Of a stretch of 64,000 bases of DNA, positions 1 through 11,074 are shown piece by piece (position 1 is the first letter of the stretch; the number at the start of each line of letters is the position of its first letter). Location of the stretch: NCBI GenBank assembly GCA_007449985.2, contig VIIQ02000031.1, positions 248,001 through 312,000 on the forward strand, in the 5' to 3' direction. Under the pieces are notes generated by a model that saw only the letters and a program-made list of their open reading frames with translations, ran no database searches and was not told the DNA's origin. The DNA comes from Desmodesmus armatus (taxonomy: Eukaryota > Chlorophyta > Chlorophyceae > Sphaeropleales > Scenedesmaceae). Both the position numbers and the translations under genes were made by a program.

Positions 1-671
1 AGTACAGGCACATGCAGCAACAGGCACATGGAAAGAGGGGTGCAGAGAGCAGCCTGGCCAGGTTCCCTCCTACACTTTCAACAACCTCCTCCCCCCCGCC
101 AAAAAAACCCCCGCGGTACTATTGCATAGCAGGCTAGCTGTTGGTTTGAATCTGATACCACCCCAGGCCCTAACTTGAGGGGGGAGCGGGGAGCAGGAAC
201 GTTTAAGGCAAGTCAGAGGGGGAAAACTTTGGTGTGGGCTGCTCTGCAGGAAACACTCATAGCAAGACACACAAGACTTAGCACACATGCCGCAGATGTA
301 CAATACCCACACTTACTGTGCAGACAAACAAAGAAGCAGCGCCACGTGCACAGCCAACGCCCTGGGGAACATTCTGCTGCAGTTTAAAGCTCCGCACAAC
401 TTTGTGGATATCTACGTCGTGGATATCAAGAGAAGTGCCTTACGGATGTGTTCTATGTGGGTGGAGTCCTGGATATATACCGTGGGACCAAAAGGTGGAA
501 GCGGAACGGGTGGTGACCTTGACCAAAGAATTGATCGTAAGAGAGAGTACTTAGCTGTGACTGTGCTGCACCTGAAAGGGCAATAGAACCGCCGTGTGCA
601 GCAGGACCGTGTCACTCAAGGGACAACCCTAATCTCTCCTCGGTTTGCCGGGAACGACAAGCACTGAGAGT

Positions 672-2441
672 ATGGCGCTGCTGAACAGATTCAAAAGATC
701 TCTCAAGCACGTCGCATCCTGGTTCGAAACACGCGCTGGCATCGTGCTCAATGATGCAGATCAGCACGTGGCTGTAGTAGACCAGTTCCCTCTTGCGCCC
801 AAACAGAAACTAAGAGTGGAGAGCACTTTCAGTGTGCCAGGAACAAGGGTCCCCAGCTGGTTTCGCACGGCCCGTGTTGCCTGGGCCATCCTCCTCTTCT
901 CTGGGTTGATCATCTGGCTGGCAGTGGATATAAAACTTGGAATCAACGGCTTTGTTGACGGGGTCAGTGACAGCTACAGGGTGGAACTGCACAAGTTTGA
1001 CAACCAGGCAAACACGAGCAACGTCCTGAACTGCATGTGCTCCTACAAGGGCTCTGTTGATGCTGGCACAAACAAGGCCTATGCGGCGGGTCCACCATAT
1101 GCCAGTTTGAGCTACGGTGTGAATCCCTTCGACTGCCCGAAAGGGTTTTGGACAGACTGCGCTCATGTTGAGATGCCGGACCGTGATGCAGCAGGCAATT
1201 TCACAAGGCGTGTCATGCACACGTTCTGTGTAGGGGTATACAACTTGAGGGTTGCACCACCTGCCACTGCCGTCCACATGTCCAGACAAGGGTGGCAAAC
1301 CACACGGTTGGCTGAAACCTGGAGTGAGTGCCCTCACTGCGTTGGTCAAATTGCACAGCAGCTGATGATATGGCATGCCAGCCGATGTGCATGCAGCCTC
1401 AAGACACTTACTGTTGTGACAGATTGCACAATGCAGTAGGTTGTTAGGTGTACCGAACCCTTTGTCGCCCTGTCCTCCCATACCTGACATCGAGGGTACC
1501 CTGGTCCTGTGCTGGCATATGCTCCCGTGCTGACATATGCTCCTGTGCTAACAAACATGTACCACTCCTGTTCTGCGCCATGTGCAGGAACGTTACAGCT
1601 GCACCATTCCCTGGCCGTTGCAAGGATTGAAGGGGCTTTGCCTGAAGATTATGACATCTCAGACCGCAAGGAGCTTACCAAACTACAGGATATCTCAAAG
1701 GATCAGCTGGCTGCGCTGCTGATCGGTGTAACAGCCACTCTTCAGCGGCTTTTGAACGTCACTGATGGTGAGTTTGTCATGCACGACGGTGACGCAAATG
1801 TCACAACAACGGTGCGCTGCAAAAGTGCAGCAAGCATGTCCCTACCATGGAAGCTGGTGGAGCACTGCTGCCCTGCCAAACCAGCAACGTGTGACCTATT
1901 GGAAGGCGGTGCTTGCGATGATGATCCTTATGCAGCCTACACAAGGTGGTGTGACCCAGTGATGTGCTACACCGTAGAGTCAAAGAATTCCTACCTGAAA
2001 GTGATGCAAGTGCTGGCGGCACTTGGTGGCTTGTATGGTTTAATCACAATGATTTGTATCGCCTGGGTGTGGAGGGCTTGCCTGTTCTTTTGGCGGCCAA
2101 AGGCAACGGCAGCTCACTTTTTAGGGAGCGCTAGTGCACCACCGCAGGCCCCAGCACCTGCAGCACCCCCCAGCCCCTCAACGCAGGCCACAGCACCTGC
2201 AGCACCCCCCAGCCCTTCAACGCAGGCCCCTTCACCTGCACCACCGCCCAGCCCTTCAACGCAGGCCCCAGCACCTGCAGCACCCCCCCAGCCCTTCACC
2301 GGCACCAACGCCCAGCCCTTCATCTGTGGTGGCCAGCACAATTTCTGCAGCACCAACCAGCCCTCCAGCCGTGGTAGTGTATGTAACGCCCAGCCCGTGG
2401 CTTTACCCAGCCCTGCTTTTGCGTCAATGCCCAACCCTTGA
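672..2441 (+). CDS. Two-pass membrane protein with Cys-rich loop and Pro-rich tail (unrecognised)
   Basis: Proposed CDS join(672..1323,1588..2441), 501 codons plus stop. The ATG at 672 begins MALLNRFKRS. The intron 1324-1587 has a GTGAGT donor and a TGTGCAG acceptor, and both sides are phase 1. Residues about 68-87 (AWAILLFSGLIIWLAV) and about 355-386 (VLAALGGLYGLITMICIAW) are membrane segments. The roughly 265 residues between them hold many cysteines (CMCS, ECPHC, HCCP, CDPVMC) and N-x-S/T sites, so this loop is probably extracellular. After the second segment comes a tail of repeated units like APAAPPSPSTQ, which would be cytosolic. The topology recalls two-pass channel families, but I see none of their signature motifs and assign no function. 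The exon join is well supported by phase; the end of the tail is the in-frame TGA. Confidence 0.7.
1324..1587 (+). other. Intron of the two-pass membrane protein gene
   Basis: A GTGAGT donor and GTGCAG acceptor join codons in phase 1. The unspliced reading meets a stop at about 1437, so splicing is needed to connect the two membrane segments. Confidence 0.7.
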
Positions 2442-4929
2442 GCTGGTGCGTCGCCCAGCTGTTGGCCTGTGGCACTGCCTAAGGCTGCGCGTGTAGTGCC
2501 CAGCCGTCGTGATCATGTTGTGATTCCACCCCTGACAATGCAGTGCGTCATGATCACCAGTGGTTGGGGTCGCTGTTGTGGCTGATGCAGCAGCAGCTGT
2601 GGCGGCTGCATGCAGCGTGGTGCTTCTTCGACCTGTTGGGCTTGCCGAGAAGGCCTGCTTTGTGGCAACAGCTGAGATATTGTTGACTGCCTGACTCGCT
2701 GCCTTACTGCAGTGATGGACTGATTTGATAAGTGGCAGGATGCTGACTGTGATCCATCCCCGCCCCTCGCCAGCCATGGGGTGATTCCTTTTTCCTGGTT
2801 AGAACTGCAGCAGGGTGAAAAGTGTTGTTGCTGCCAGGCGTCACCGCCAGCGGCTGGCAAGCAGGATGGCTGTTGTTGATGATGATGTCTTAAGAAAATT
2901 GTTTGGTTCTTTGTGCTGGGACAGTGCGTGCATGTGCACATGCCACTAGTGTTGTCATGGGGATCCCAATGCATGGACTTACCGTGCGCACCATCATGGA
3001 GTGCAGTCATGTAGCTCTACCCGCTGGGTGGATGCAGTGTTGGAAGAACTGCGGAGCTGTGGAACTAGAGGAGCAAATGCATACTATGCCTAGTTGGCTC
3101 TTTATGGCATCAGGTTGGTGCGCGTGCGCTGCGCCTGGGTGGCTGGCACATGCATTGCCAGTGGGTGACTTTTCTGTTGCCCTTCAGATGCCGTCTGTTG
3201 CACCTTGTTTGCAACAACATGCCTCGTCCTGCCTTGCATCACATTCTGGTGCATGGGCTATCTTTTGTTGTGTGGGCGCTGCTTTGCATAATACCTTGCA
3301 CAATACTGTCGAGCTGACTGTCGCTGTCCTTGACGTGTCGCTCCTACGGGTGACAGCTCCGGGGAGGGGGGGGGGGCGACAACACCTGAGTCAGGCAACT
3401 GCAATAGGTGGTTGGTGCTGCTGATGTGAGGATTTACTTCCAGCAGCAGCCGGAGAATGGTGCCACCAGTGGTTGTTGAGTGCTCGTATGTATAAAAATG
3501 TGCTGGTTGTTGGTTTTGTGCTGTAGACAGTGCATGCGTGTTGTGATCTTGTGAGTCTCCCAATGCATGGCTTCACAGTGCGCACCTTCAACTGCAGCCG
3601 CGTTGCTCTGCGCTGCACAGCATGCTGAGTGGATCTGGCCTGGAATAACTACGTGATCAACTGCATGCATCCGGGGCTGTGCAACTACATAAGGCGCAGG
3701 CTCTCTCTGGCATAAATTGGCGTGCTGTGCCAGAGAGCTGCATTTGTTGCCTTGTGCTTCGCTGGCACCTTTCTGTTGCCGTCGGGGAAGGACGACAAAC
3801 ATGCCTTGTCCTGCCTTCAAGTTGCAGCACACTATGTGTGCCTGGGCTATCTTATGTTGCTGCTTCATCATAGCACCTTGCAGGATGCCACTGAGTCAAC
3901 AGTAAACGTGTTCCTGCTACCAGTGACAGCTGCGGAGAGAGGGGGAGTGTTGGTCAGGGTATTGCAACGGGGTGGGTGTCGCATACACAACCACAGCGAC
4001 ACACAACCAAACAGCTTCCAAGCTGCCTGCACCATATCACGTGCAGCCGTCACCGTGTGGCACATGAAGAGAAATGCTAGCGATCATGTCTGCAGCCGAA
4101 TGTCCAACTTACGAGGCTATCATATGTCCTGAGGACAGAGATAGCTGCAACTCCTGCTGGGGCAAGGCCTGGCATGCCGCTCCTAACACTCCTGGTCCCC
4201 ATCAGAAACTGTACACAAGGCTGCATGAAGCACCAGCAGTGGAACCATGTACCAGGCACCCCTTCAACACCCACCGCCACACCACTATTGCGTGCATTGC
4301 TTTGTGCACCCAAAATGTACAGCTATGTCTTCAGAACAATGCATCAACCGCCACACGCAAGGCAACCACCTGCTGCACTCAACACTTTCAGTAAAAGTTC
4401 ATTAGCCCATGCCAGCATTCACAGCTTGAACCCGCTATATCCAACAACCAACACACTACACAGCGGCACATACAACGGCTTTACTCAGCAGCCGCAGCCC
4501 AGGTTCACCTCTGACCTATCACCCTGCAGCACTGCAGTGTTTGCTGCAGTCTGCAAAACAGCATGTCAGCACAATCTCATGTTGAGGCGCGCAGATGCAA
4601 GAGGCCTGGCAAGCCGCCTGTGATCTGTCAGTAAGTGCCCCACCACCAGACCAGTTGCATGTTTGCGTCACTCAGGTGCCTTTCGGCAAGCTGACAGGGC
4701 AAGCCACCAGCAACCAGTCACTGACTGATGGTCAGCAGCAGCAACTGCCACCTGTGCAAGTTGCACATGTGCTGTTGACCAGCAACATAAATCTTGCTGC
4801 CGGATTCCACCTAACCAGCACACCAGCACCAAACCAGCAGCTGGCCTCAACGTGTCTGTCATCACATTCAAAAAAGGACACCATAAACCCTCCATTGACA
4901 ACCCTCCATTGACAACCTTCACCAACACC
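2442..4929. other. Intergenic region between convergent genes
   Basis: No open frame here has plausible protein character. The region is GT/CA-rich and contains a diverged direct duplication (separate entry). It separates the 3' ends of the + strand membrane protein and the - strand LWGW-repeat protein. Confidence 0.6.
2890..3940. repeat. Diverged direct duplication, two units of about 450-480 bp
   Basis: Unit 1 (about 2890-3375) and unit 2 (about 3500-3940) share ordered landmarks. These are 'cccaatgcatgg..tcaca/accgtgcgcacc', 'aacatgcctcgtcctgcctt' against 'aacatgccttgtcctgcctt', 'gggctatctt..tgttg', 'ataccttgca' against 'atagcaccttgca', and 'ggtgacagct' against 'agtgacagct', each followed by a G-rich run. 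The spacing is about 590 bp. No coding frame is conserved between the units. Confidence 0.6.
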
Positions 4930-7900
4930 CTAGAATCGGCAGCTGCGCGCATTCTCCCAGCCCCACAGCCTGCCAAAGCTGTCTTTGACGGGCTTGTAGT
5001 AGTGTGGTGCCCCCACACAGGGCGGCGCCGCCGCCCAAGTGACTGCTTGGCTAGCCCCCGGGACTCTAAATGCGCAGCTCTTCCCGTTCTCATAACCCCA
5101 GAGCTGCCCATCGCCGCCCCGCACTGCATTGCTGCCCCATGGGGCGCCCTTGCAGGTGGCAGCATTGTCCCAGGTGACTAGCTGCTGGCCTGGAACACCT
5201 GGCGCTTGCGTCTGGGACCCACGGAATGCGCAGCTGCGGCCGTCCTGCCAACCCCACAGGCGGCTGTTGCTGTCAAAGACGCTGTTGGACGCTGTTGCAG
5301 TGCCAGAGCAGTCTGCTGCTGTGTCCCAAGAGACTGTGATCGCAATTTTGCCTGTGGGGGTCTTGAATGCACAGCTCTCGCCGTTGATCCAACCCCACAG
5401 CCGGCCCTGCTTGTCTGGTATGCTGTTGGAGCCCGTGGGCTCTGCCAGACAGGGCTGCACTTTTTCCCAGTTCTGCTGCTGCCCCTTGTCGGGCCTTACG
5501 GTGGGCGCGGGCGGGGCGGGCGGCATGAAGACCGGAACCGGGGATGTAACAATCGCCTCTGCAGGTGGAGAGGGCGAAGGGGCTGACACGTTGGCTGGGC
5601 TTGGAGACGGCGAACTGGGCTGTGGCAACGACCCGTTCGTCGCGTTTGCAAGAGCAGGCGCTTCGGGCAACGCTGCCGTTGCGTTTGGTGCCGACGTCGC
5701 GTTTGTGCTGGCCGTAACATTCAACGATGGTGACAGTGGCTGCAGTTCCTCCGTGGCGTTCACTGGCGAGGTCCCGTTGACCGCTGTGCCGTTGACTGCT
5801 TCCGTGCCGTTCAGTGCCGGCAGAGGGCTCGGACTTAGTCCCGTAGCTCCTCGACCTCCGCCTCAACTTCTTCGGGCCCCTCCTCAGCTGCTGCTGTCCC
5901 TGGTCCTGGGGATGCTGAAGGCACCTGCCTTGACCCTGTGACACCATTGAGCAGTACAGGGGGCTCCACATCCACTGGATGCTCAAACAGTACTGTCATA
6001 GGAGGCCCCAGCACCTGCCCTGAGTTCTGGTTGATAAGGTCCATCCGTTTCTGCCGCTCTGTGGGGTTCTTTGGAGCCGGCACTGCAAAGACAGTGCTGA
6101 CTGCGGCTGGCGCGGCTGCCTGCTGGCGCGTGGCAGCTGTGCGCAGTAGTGAGCGGCCGGCAGCGCCAAAGGGCGGGAAAGTGAAGTCGGAGCCTGTGTT
6201 CTGCAGTAAAGCTCGATGCCTTGCAGGTCGCGGCGCAGCGGGGGTGCTGCTGCTGCTGCTGCCTCTGCTTCCGTTGGTGTTGTTGGGGTCTGACAGCAGC
6301 CTGCCCCCACAGGCAACCTTCTGTATGTCGACGGCTGATGGTGGGATGTCGAGGACTTTGGCGTATGCTGACCTGAATACCCGCTCATAGTCTTGCACGG
6401 TCTGCATATACAAGCAAACAACAAACACATGTTGGGAAGAGGTCAAGCGCACTTGACGTCTTTGGTGAGACAATGCACTTGGTCACGGTAACTCAGTGGC
6501 TGCCCACATGCGGCCCCAGCATGCCTTGCTATGACGCCCCACTTTCAGTACACACACAATTCAGCTTCAACACAAACAGGACGCGCACAGTTCATCTGAC
6601 TCCTGCCAGCTTACCCCACCTTCACCCACCCCCCATGCATGCAGCTGCGAGGTCATCCTTCCCACCCCCAATTCCTTCCTGCCGTTGCACCCTTACACGA
6701 TCACATGCGACAGTGCTCACCGTCCTGGGGCTTGTTCCTCCAAACAGTGTGTCACAGCTCGGCCCGCGGTTGCCGCTGCTGTCAGGCGCCATCTTGATGT
6801 TTATACTGTACAGCAGTACACCCTGCGAGGCACCTGGCTGTGCTACTGCTGCTGCAGCTGCTGCTGCTATCTGCTGCGCGTGGGCTTTGCTGCGGCTGAC
6901 AACCACCCCCACTGTGGTTCCTAACACTGCCATCAGCAGCAGCAGTGCAAGCAGAATCCAGGCAAGGCGGCGGGTCAGGCAAGGGGAAGCCTTGCCCGAC
7001 CCTGCAGATACTCTCGCTGTTGCACTGCCCTTCTCCTGCTGCTCTGGCTGCTGGTGTGGCTGCATTGCAGGCCCAGCTGAGCCAAAGCCTGTGAGGAACA
7101 CACCATACACAAGCATGTGCAGAGGCCATAGTGTCAAAAACATGCAGATGCAAGCCACAGTGTGTGGTGTCATACTGCTGCACAGCACACCTTGGGTACC
7201 ATTTTCAAAGGTACACAGGCTGCTTAAGTCACACTGGAGATGCACGACACAACAGTATATGCCAGGACCTACAGGGTTGTGACACTGGTCTGCATGAAGG
7301 AAACAAACATGTCTATGCGCCTGAAGCACCTGCCCTCACCTAGCCATGAAGCAACAGCACCGCCAGCAGAAGACCTCATCTTCTGCAGCTTGCTCTTGTC
7401 TCCATCAGCAGCAGAGGCAGCAGCAGCAGCAGCAGCAGCAGCACTGTCACCCTCTGCCTCCTCTGCTGTTGCCTGCTTTCCTGATTTGCTTGCCCTCCGC
7501 TTCGCTCGGACTGTAGTCGCCGCTGCTGCTCCTACTGCTGCTGCACCGGCTGCAGCCGCCACCACCCCAGCAGCCGGCTGCTGCTGCTGCTGTGGCGGTT
7601 GCACGGCTGCTGGTACACCCACACCTGCTGCTTCCCTAAACCCTGCAGGGCCTTGGCGGCTGGCAACCGCCACTGACTGCTGCTGCTGCTGTGGGCTAGG
7701 GGTGGCAAGGTCGGAGACGTCTTCAGTTGACAGTTCCTCTATCTCTGAAGGACTCACAGGTGTGAGAACGCGCCGTGGCTCACGCCCGGATTTTGTAAGC
7801 CTTGCTGGGGAGGGTGATGGCGTTGACAAACCCATCACCTCTCGGCTGCCAGCAGCAGCAACAGCAGCAGCAGTAGCAGCAGCAGCGGCGGCACCAGCTG

Positions 7901-8244
7901 CTGCAACAGAAGGACCAGCCGCTGTTGCTTCTTGGCGGAAGCGGCTCTGGGGAAGTGGAGCACTCCATTCCTCATGCTGCTGCTGCTGCTGCTCAGTGCT
8001 TCCAGGCAGCTCCTGCGCATGTGGGGCTGAGTGGTGGATCATTGCAAAGGGTGAGGCTGCAGCTGCAGCAGCTGCTGCTGCTCCGACAGGGGTTTTAGGC
8101 AGGCTCCTGGACCGCAGCAGCACACCCTGAACCCTGGAATGCCACTCTGACTGGATCCTGACCCAGCAGATGCTGCCCCTCCTCCTGAAGAGGTGGTTCC
8201 GCCCCCTGAGGAGATGCGATGGGATGCAAGTATGGCGAACGCTG

Positions 8245-8285
<41 letters not shown>

Positions 8286-8596
8286 GCTGCTGCTACTGCT
8301 GTTTGTGTGCTGGCGGTAGCTGAAAGGGCAGGGGGCTGTTCCACTGGCTGCTGCTGCTGCTGCTGCTGCTGGTGGTGTGTCTGCGGCACTGTGAAAGTTG
8401 GTGACCCCTGGTTGGGGGAGTCCCCTGGCGGATGTACTGTGAAGGTGGTCCTCAAGGGTGCGTGCCAGGCCTGCAGCAGCAGCTGCTGCTGCTGGACATA
8501 TGCAGCAGCTGAGGTTGGCTCTGCTGCTCCTGCTGTTGCTCCTCCTGCAGTGGACCAGGTTGAACCCCAACGGCGGCTGGCCTCCAAGGCAACTGC

Positions 8597-8638
<42 letters not shown>

Positions 8639-9450
8639 TAGTTGCTGCTGGTGCCACGGGTGTTGCGCCTCCGCCGCTGCCACTGCAGCCGCCGCTGCTG
8701 TTGCTGCTGCTACTGCTCCTGCCAGCGCTTGCTCAGACAGCAGCGCTTGTTGGTGGTGGTGAGATGATGATGATGCCCCGTCCCACCCGGACTGCTGCTG
8801 CAACCGGCTGGTGCCAGCTCCTGCCCTGCTGTATGCATAGGGTGCTGCTGCTGACATAGCCTCTTCTTCCTCTTCCGCTGCTACTGCTGCTGCTGCTGCC
8901 GCCGCCGTTGCGGCCGCCGCTGCAGCCAGTGCTGCCGCTGCTGCCGCTTCTGAAGATGCGTGACTGCCATGGATATCCCGCTGTATTCGTTGGATGCAAA
9001 TGCGCCCTCACTTTCCATTTGAGCCTCTGCTTCTGCTGCCTCTGCAGCGGCGGCAGCAGCTGCTGCAGCAGCTGCGGCTTCTGCTGCTGCTGCAGCCGCC
9101 GCTGCTGCCGCTGCTGCTGACTGACTGCCGACGCTGCCGGCTGTTGATGCATAAGACTGGGCGGTGGCATACGTGTCAGTGGAGACTTGCGAAAACCAGG
9201 ACTCACTGCTTTGGTTCACAAGAGGTAGCCCTTGCTGCTGCTGCTGCTGCTGTTGTTGTTGAGCGTACTGCTGATGTGGCAAGGGCCATGTTCCTTCCAC
9301 ACCAGCAGCTGCAGCCGCAGCAGCAGCTGCTGCTTGGTGAGCCTGTGCTTCTGCTGCTTCTGCCTGTGCAGCTGCTGCTGCTGCTCCCGATTGTAAGTTC
9401 GCAGCTTCAGCTGTCGATCTGGCTGCAGCCCGCCGGCTGTAACGCCCCAT
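4930..9450 (-). CDS. Large type II membrane protein with low-complexity N-terminus and four LWGW repeats
   Basis: The start ATG at 9450 (MGRYSRRAAARSTAEA) opens a long Ala/Gln-rich segment. Firm introns are 7089-7339 (GTGAGG donor, CACAG acceptor, phase 1) and 6402-6720 (GTGAGC donor, ATATGCAG acceptor, phase 0). A single hydrophobic anchor (WILLALLLLMAVLGTTVGVVV) lies at about 6890-6960. After it come a segment with strand-helix character (VLLYSINIKMAP, then DYERVFRSAYAKVLDIPPSAV), a region rich in N-x-T/S sites, and a Ser-Pro linker. Four repeats of about 48 residues follow, each ending LWGWxNGxSCAF (near 5371-5409, 5227-5265, 5083-5121 and 4933-4971; the stop is TAG at 4930). The anchor places the repeats outside the cell, which suggests a wall or surface protein. 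Three joints are uncertain: a possible 62-nt intron 8950-9011, a frame change near 8100, and a TAA at 5835 just before the glycosylation-rich part. These could be short introns or indels. Confidence 0.65.
4933..5480 (-). repeat. Four tandem extracellular LWGW/SCAF repeats
   Basis: The reading frame shows four copies of the pattern W-x(4-6)-A-x2-C-x-G ... N-x-V-x-D-x2-G-x-LWGW-x-NG-x-SC-x-F at a spacing of about 48 codons. Two conserved cysteines per unit suggest one disulfide each. I recall similar units in extracellular proteins of volvocine algae but cannot name the family. Confidence 0.75.
7390..9330 (-). repeat. CAG/CTG and GCN trinucleotide tracts encoding poly-Gln/poly-Ala
   Basis: There are multiple runs, for example about 8601-8635 (12 or so Gln codons), 8250-8300, 8350-8372, 9235-9258 and 7415-7440. 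They are read as Gln/Ala in the proposed frame and as Leu/Cys runs on the opposite strand, which is why many false long frames appear here. Confidence 0.85.
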
Positions 9451-10663
9451 TTGGGCTACTGGTGAAGTTGGCTGGTGCTGCTGCTGCTGCTGTCACTGAT
9501 GCTGATGCTGAAGTCACCTTAGTGCTGTTGTGGGCGTCACGTATCGTGATTCATTCTGCAAGTGATAGTGCTCGTGTTGCATGTTCTGCATCACATCTTG
9601 CAGATTTGCTTGGCTGGTGCTGGACACCTGACACCTGAGACAGCCTGTGTGCAGCAGAGGCAGGGGACAGGCCTGCGTAAGCCTGGCAACATGTGTCGTT
9701 AAGCATGTAAATGGTTGTACAGAGACGGTTGAGACCTTTTTGCTGCACAGGAGTGCGTTATGCGATACCCATGCCTTTTTGGCGCCTGGAGCACTGTGTT
9801 GTACCTGCAAGTGGGCGTTGCACCTCGCAGCGCCCCAATGACTTGATATCACTATTGAGCTGTTTGAAAGGGAGAACTTGCTCGAACACAAGCATGAACG
9901 CAGCAAAAGTAGGTACAGGCGCGAGGGTGATGGCTAGATGTGGGAATGACGCCCACCAAATGGATTGAAACAGTGAACAAATACCTTCACACTCAGTTGC
10001 ACCGTGTTGAGGCGTTTCTCCTTCCGAGCAGGTTGTTACGAGGAGTTGTCATGTTGAGGGACCTCGTGCTGCAGCAGTTTGTGACGCTGCAGCGTTTAAG
10101 TCGTCATTCGATGTAAAGATGCACGCGCAGCAGCAGCTGCATCGTTGGTTGAAGCGCCATCTGCACAGCACGGGCCCAGCATGACATGTGCCAACACTGA
10201 CAACATTGGCCACCGCGTTTGGAGCGAGCGTAGCTAAGTGTGAAAGGCAAAGCAGCAGCAGCAGCAGGGCACTGTTGTCAGCATTATCAGCCGGCCACCG
10301 CGGTGGGCGCAGAATTGTCTATGCATCCCAACCTTGTCCCTACCGATCATTGGGACCCAGGAGGCTAAACTCTGTTATGTGAGGTACACTGCTTTGATGG
10401 CTTTCACTAGGCATTGGTGTCGCGGGAGTGCAAGGGGTGCCAACAGCACACAACTGCTGTCCAGCACCATGTCATGTCGCACGTATGCTGCTCTGTTTGC
10501 ACTAGTGCCAGTACCATCGCGCATGTGTCAGTACAGTCAAGCCAATTGCAAGGTTTTTTTTGTAGTCTTGGTGTCGCCCAGCATCCTGCGACCTGAGCTG
10601 AGCATGTGCATGTCAAAAGCAGTTACATCAAGCACTCAGCAGGCTTGAGCACAGACGCTGTGC

Positions 10664-11074
10664 TCATGTCCAGACAACAGCAAACTGCAGCACAAGCACA
10701 CTGGAGCAGTTCTTGGCAAACAAACACCCCTTGCGAGGCACGATAACAACATTCATGGATGTCCAAGCATCACCTTGTTCATTTGTAAGGGTGGTTGCGG
10801 TCACCCCAACCGCCAAGCCCATTTGAAAAAGGGGAGAGGGACGGGCAGCCTTCTTGGGCAGACAGACAGACAGAGCAGCAGCCGCGCGGGCTCGCTGATC
10901 TTGCACGACTTGAAGCCGCGCACCAGCAGCCAAATGCACTGTCTGCGCTGCCGCGTTCGCTTGCATAGCCCCCTCCCCTTGCGCGCCCAAGTCAACACCT
11001 CTCACAGCCATCAGGCTTCTCACATAGGCTGGCACCAAGCATGTGAGAGCCTGCAGCCACACCAACGCTCCCAT
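10664..11074 (-). CDS. Possible terminal exon of an unresolved minus-strand gene
   Basis: The frame ends at a TGA at 10664 and carries mixed, non-repetitive composition with a hydrophobic C-terminal half (LFQMGLAVGVTATTL, SSVLVLQFAVVWT). The first codon of the frame is not an obvious start, and I cannot place the upstream exons. It could equally be a chance open frame. No function is proposed. Confidence 0.25.
   Translation of the reverse strand: MGALVWLQALTCLVPAYVRSLMAVRGVDLGAQGEGAMQANAAAQTVHLAAGARLQVVQDQRARAAAALSVCLPKKAARPSPLFQMGLAVGVTATTLTNEQGDAWTSMNVVIVPRKGCLFAKNCSSVLVLQFAVVWT

Noticed and set aside
672..2441. Assignment of the two-pass protein to P2X or ENaC-type channels
   Set aside because: The topology fits but no signature residues of either family were seen.
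5129..5941. 270-codon plus-strand open frame
   Set aside because: It lies exactly antisense to the LWGW repeats and has no start context or domain.
7240..8860. Long plus-strand open frames rich in Leu/Cys/Ala opposite the LWGW gene
   Set aside because: They are the antisense and alternate readings of CAG/CTG tracts. The minus frame has splice sites, a membrane anchor and conserved repeats.
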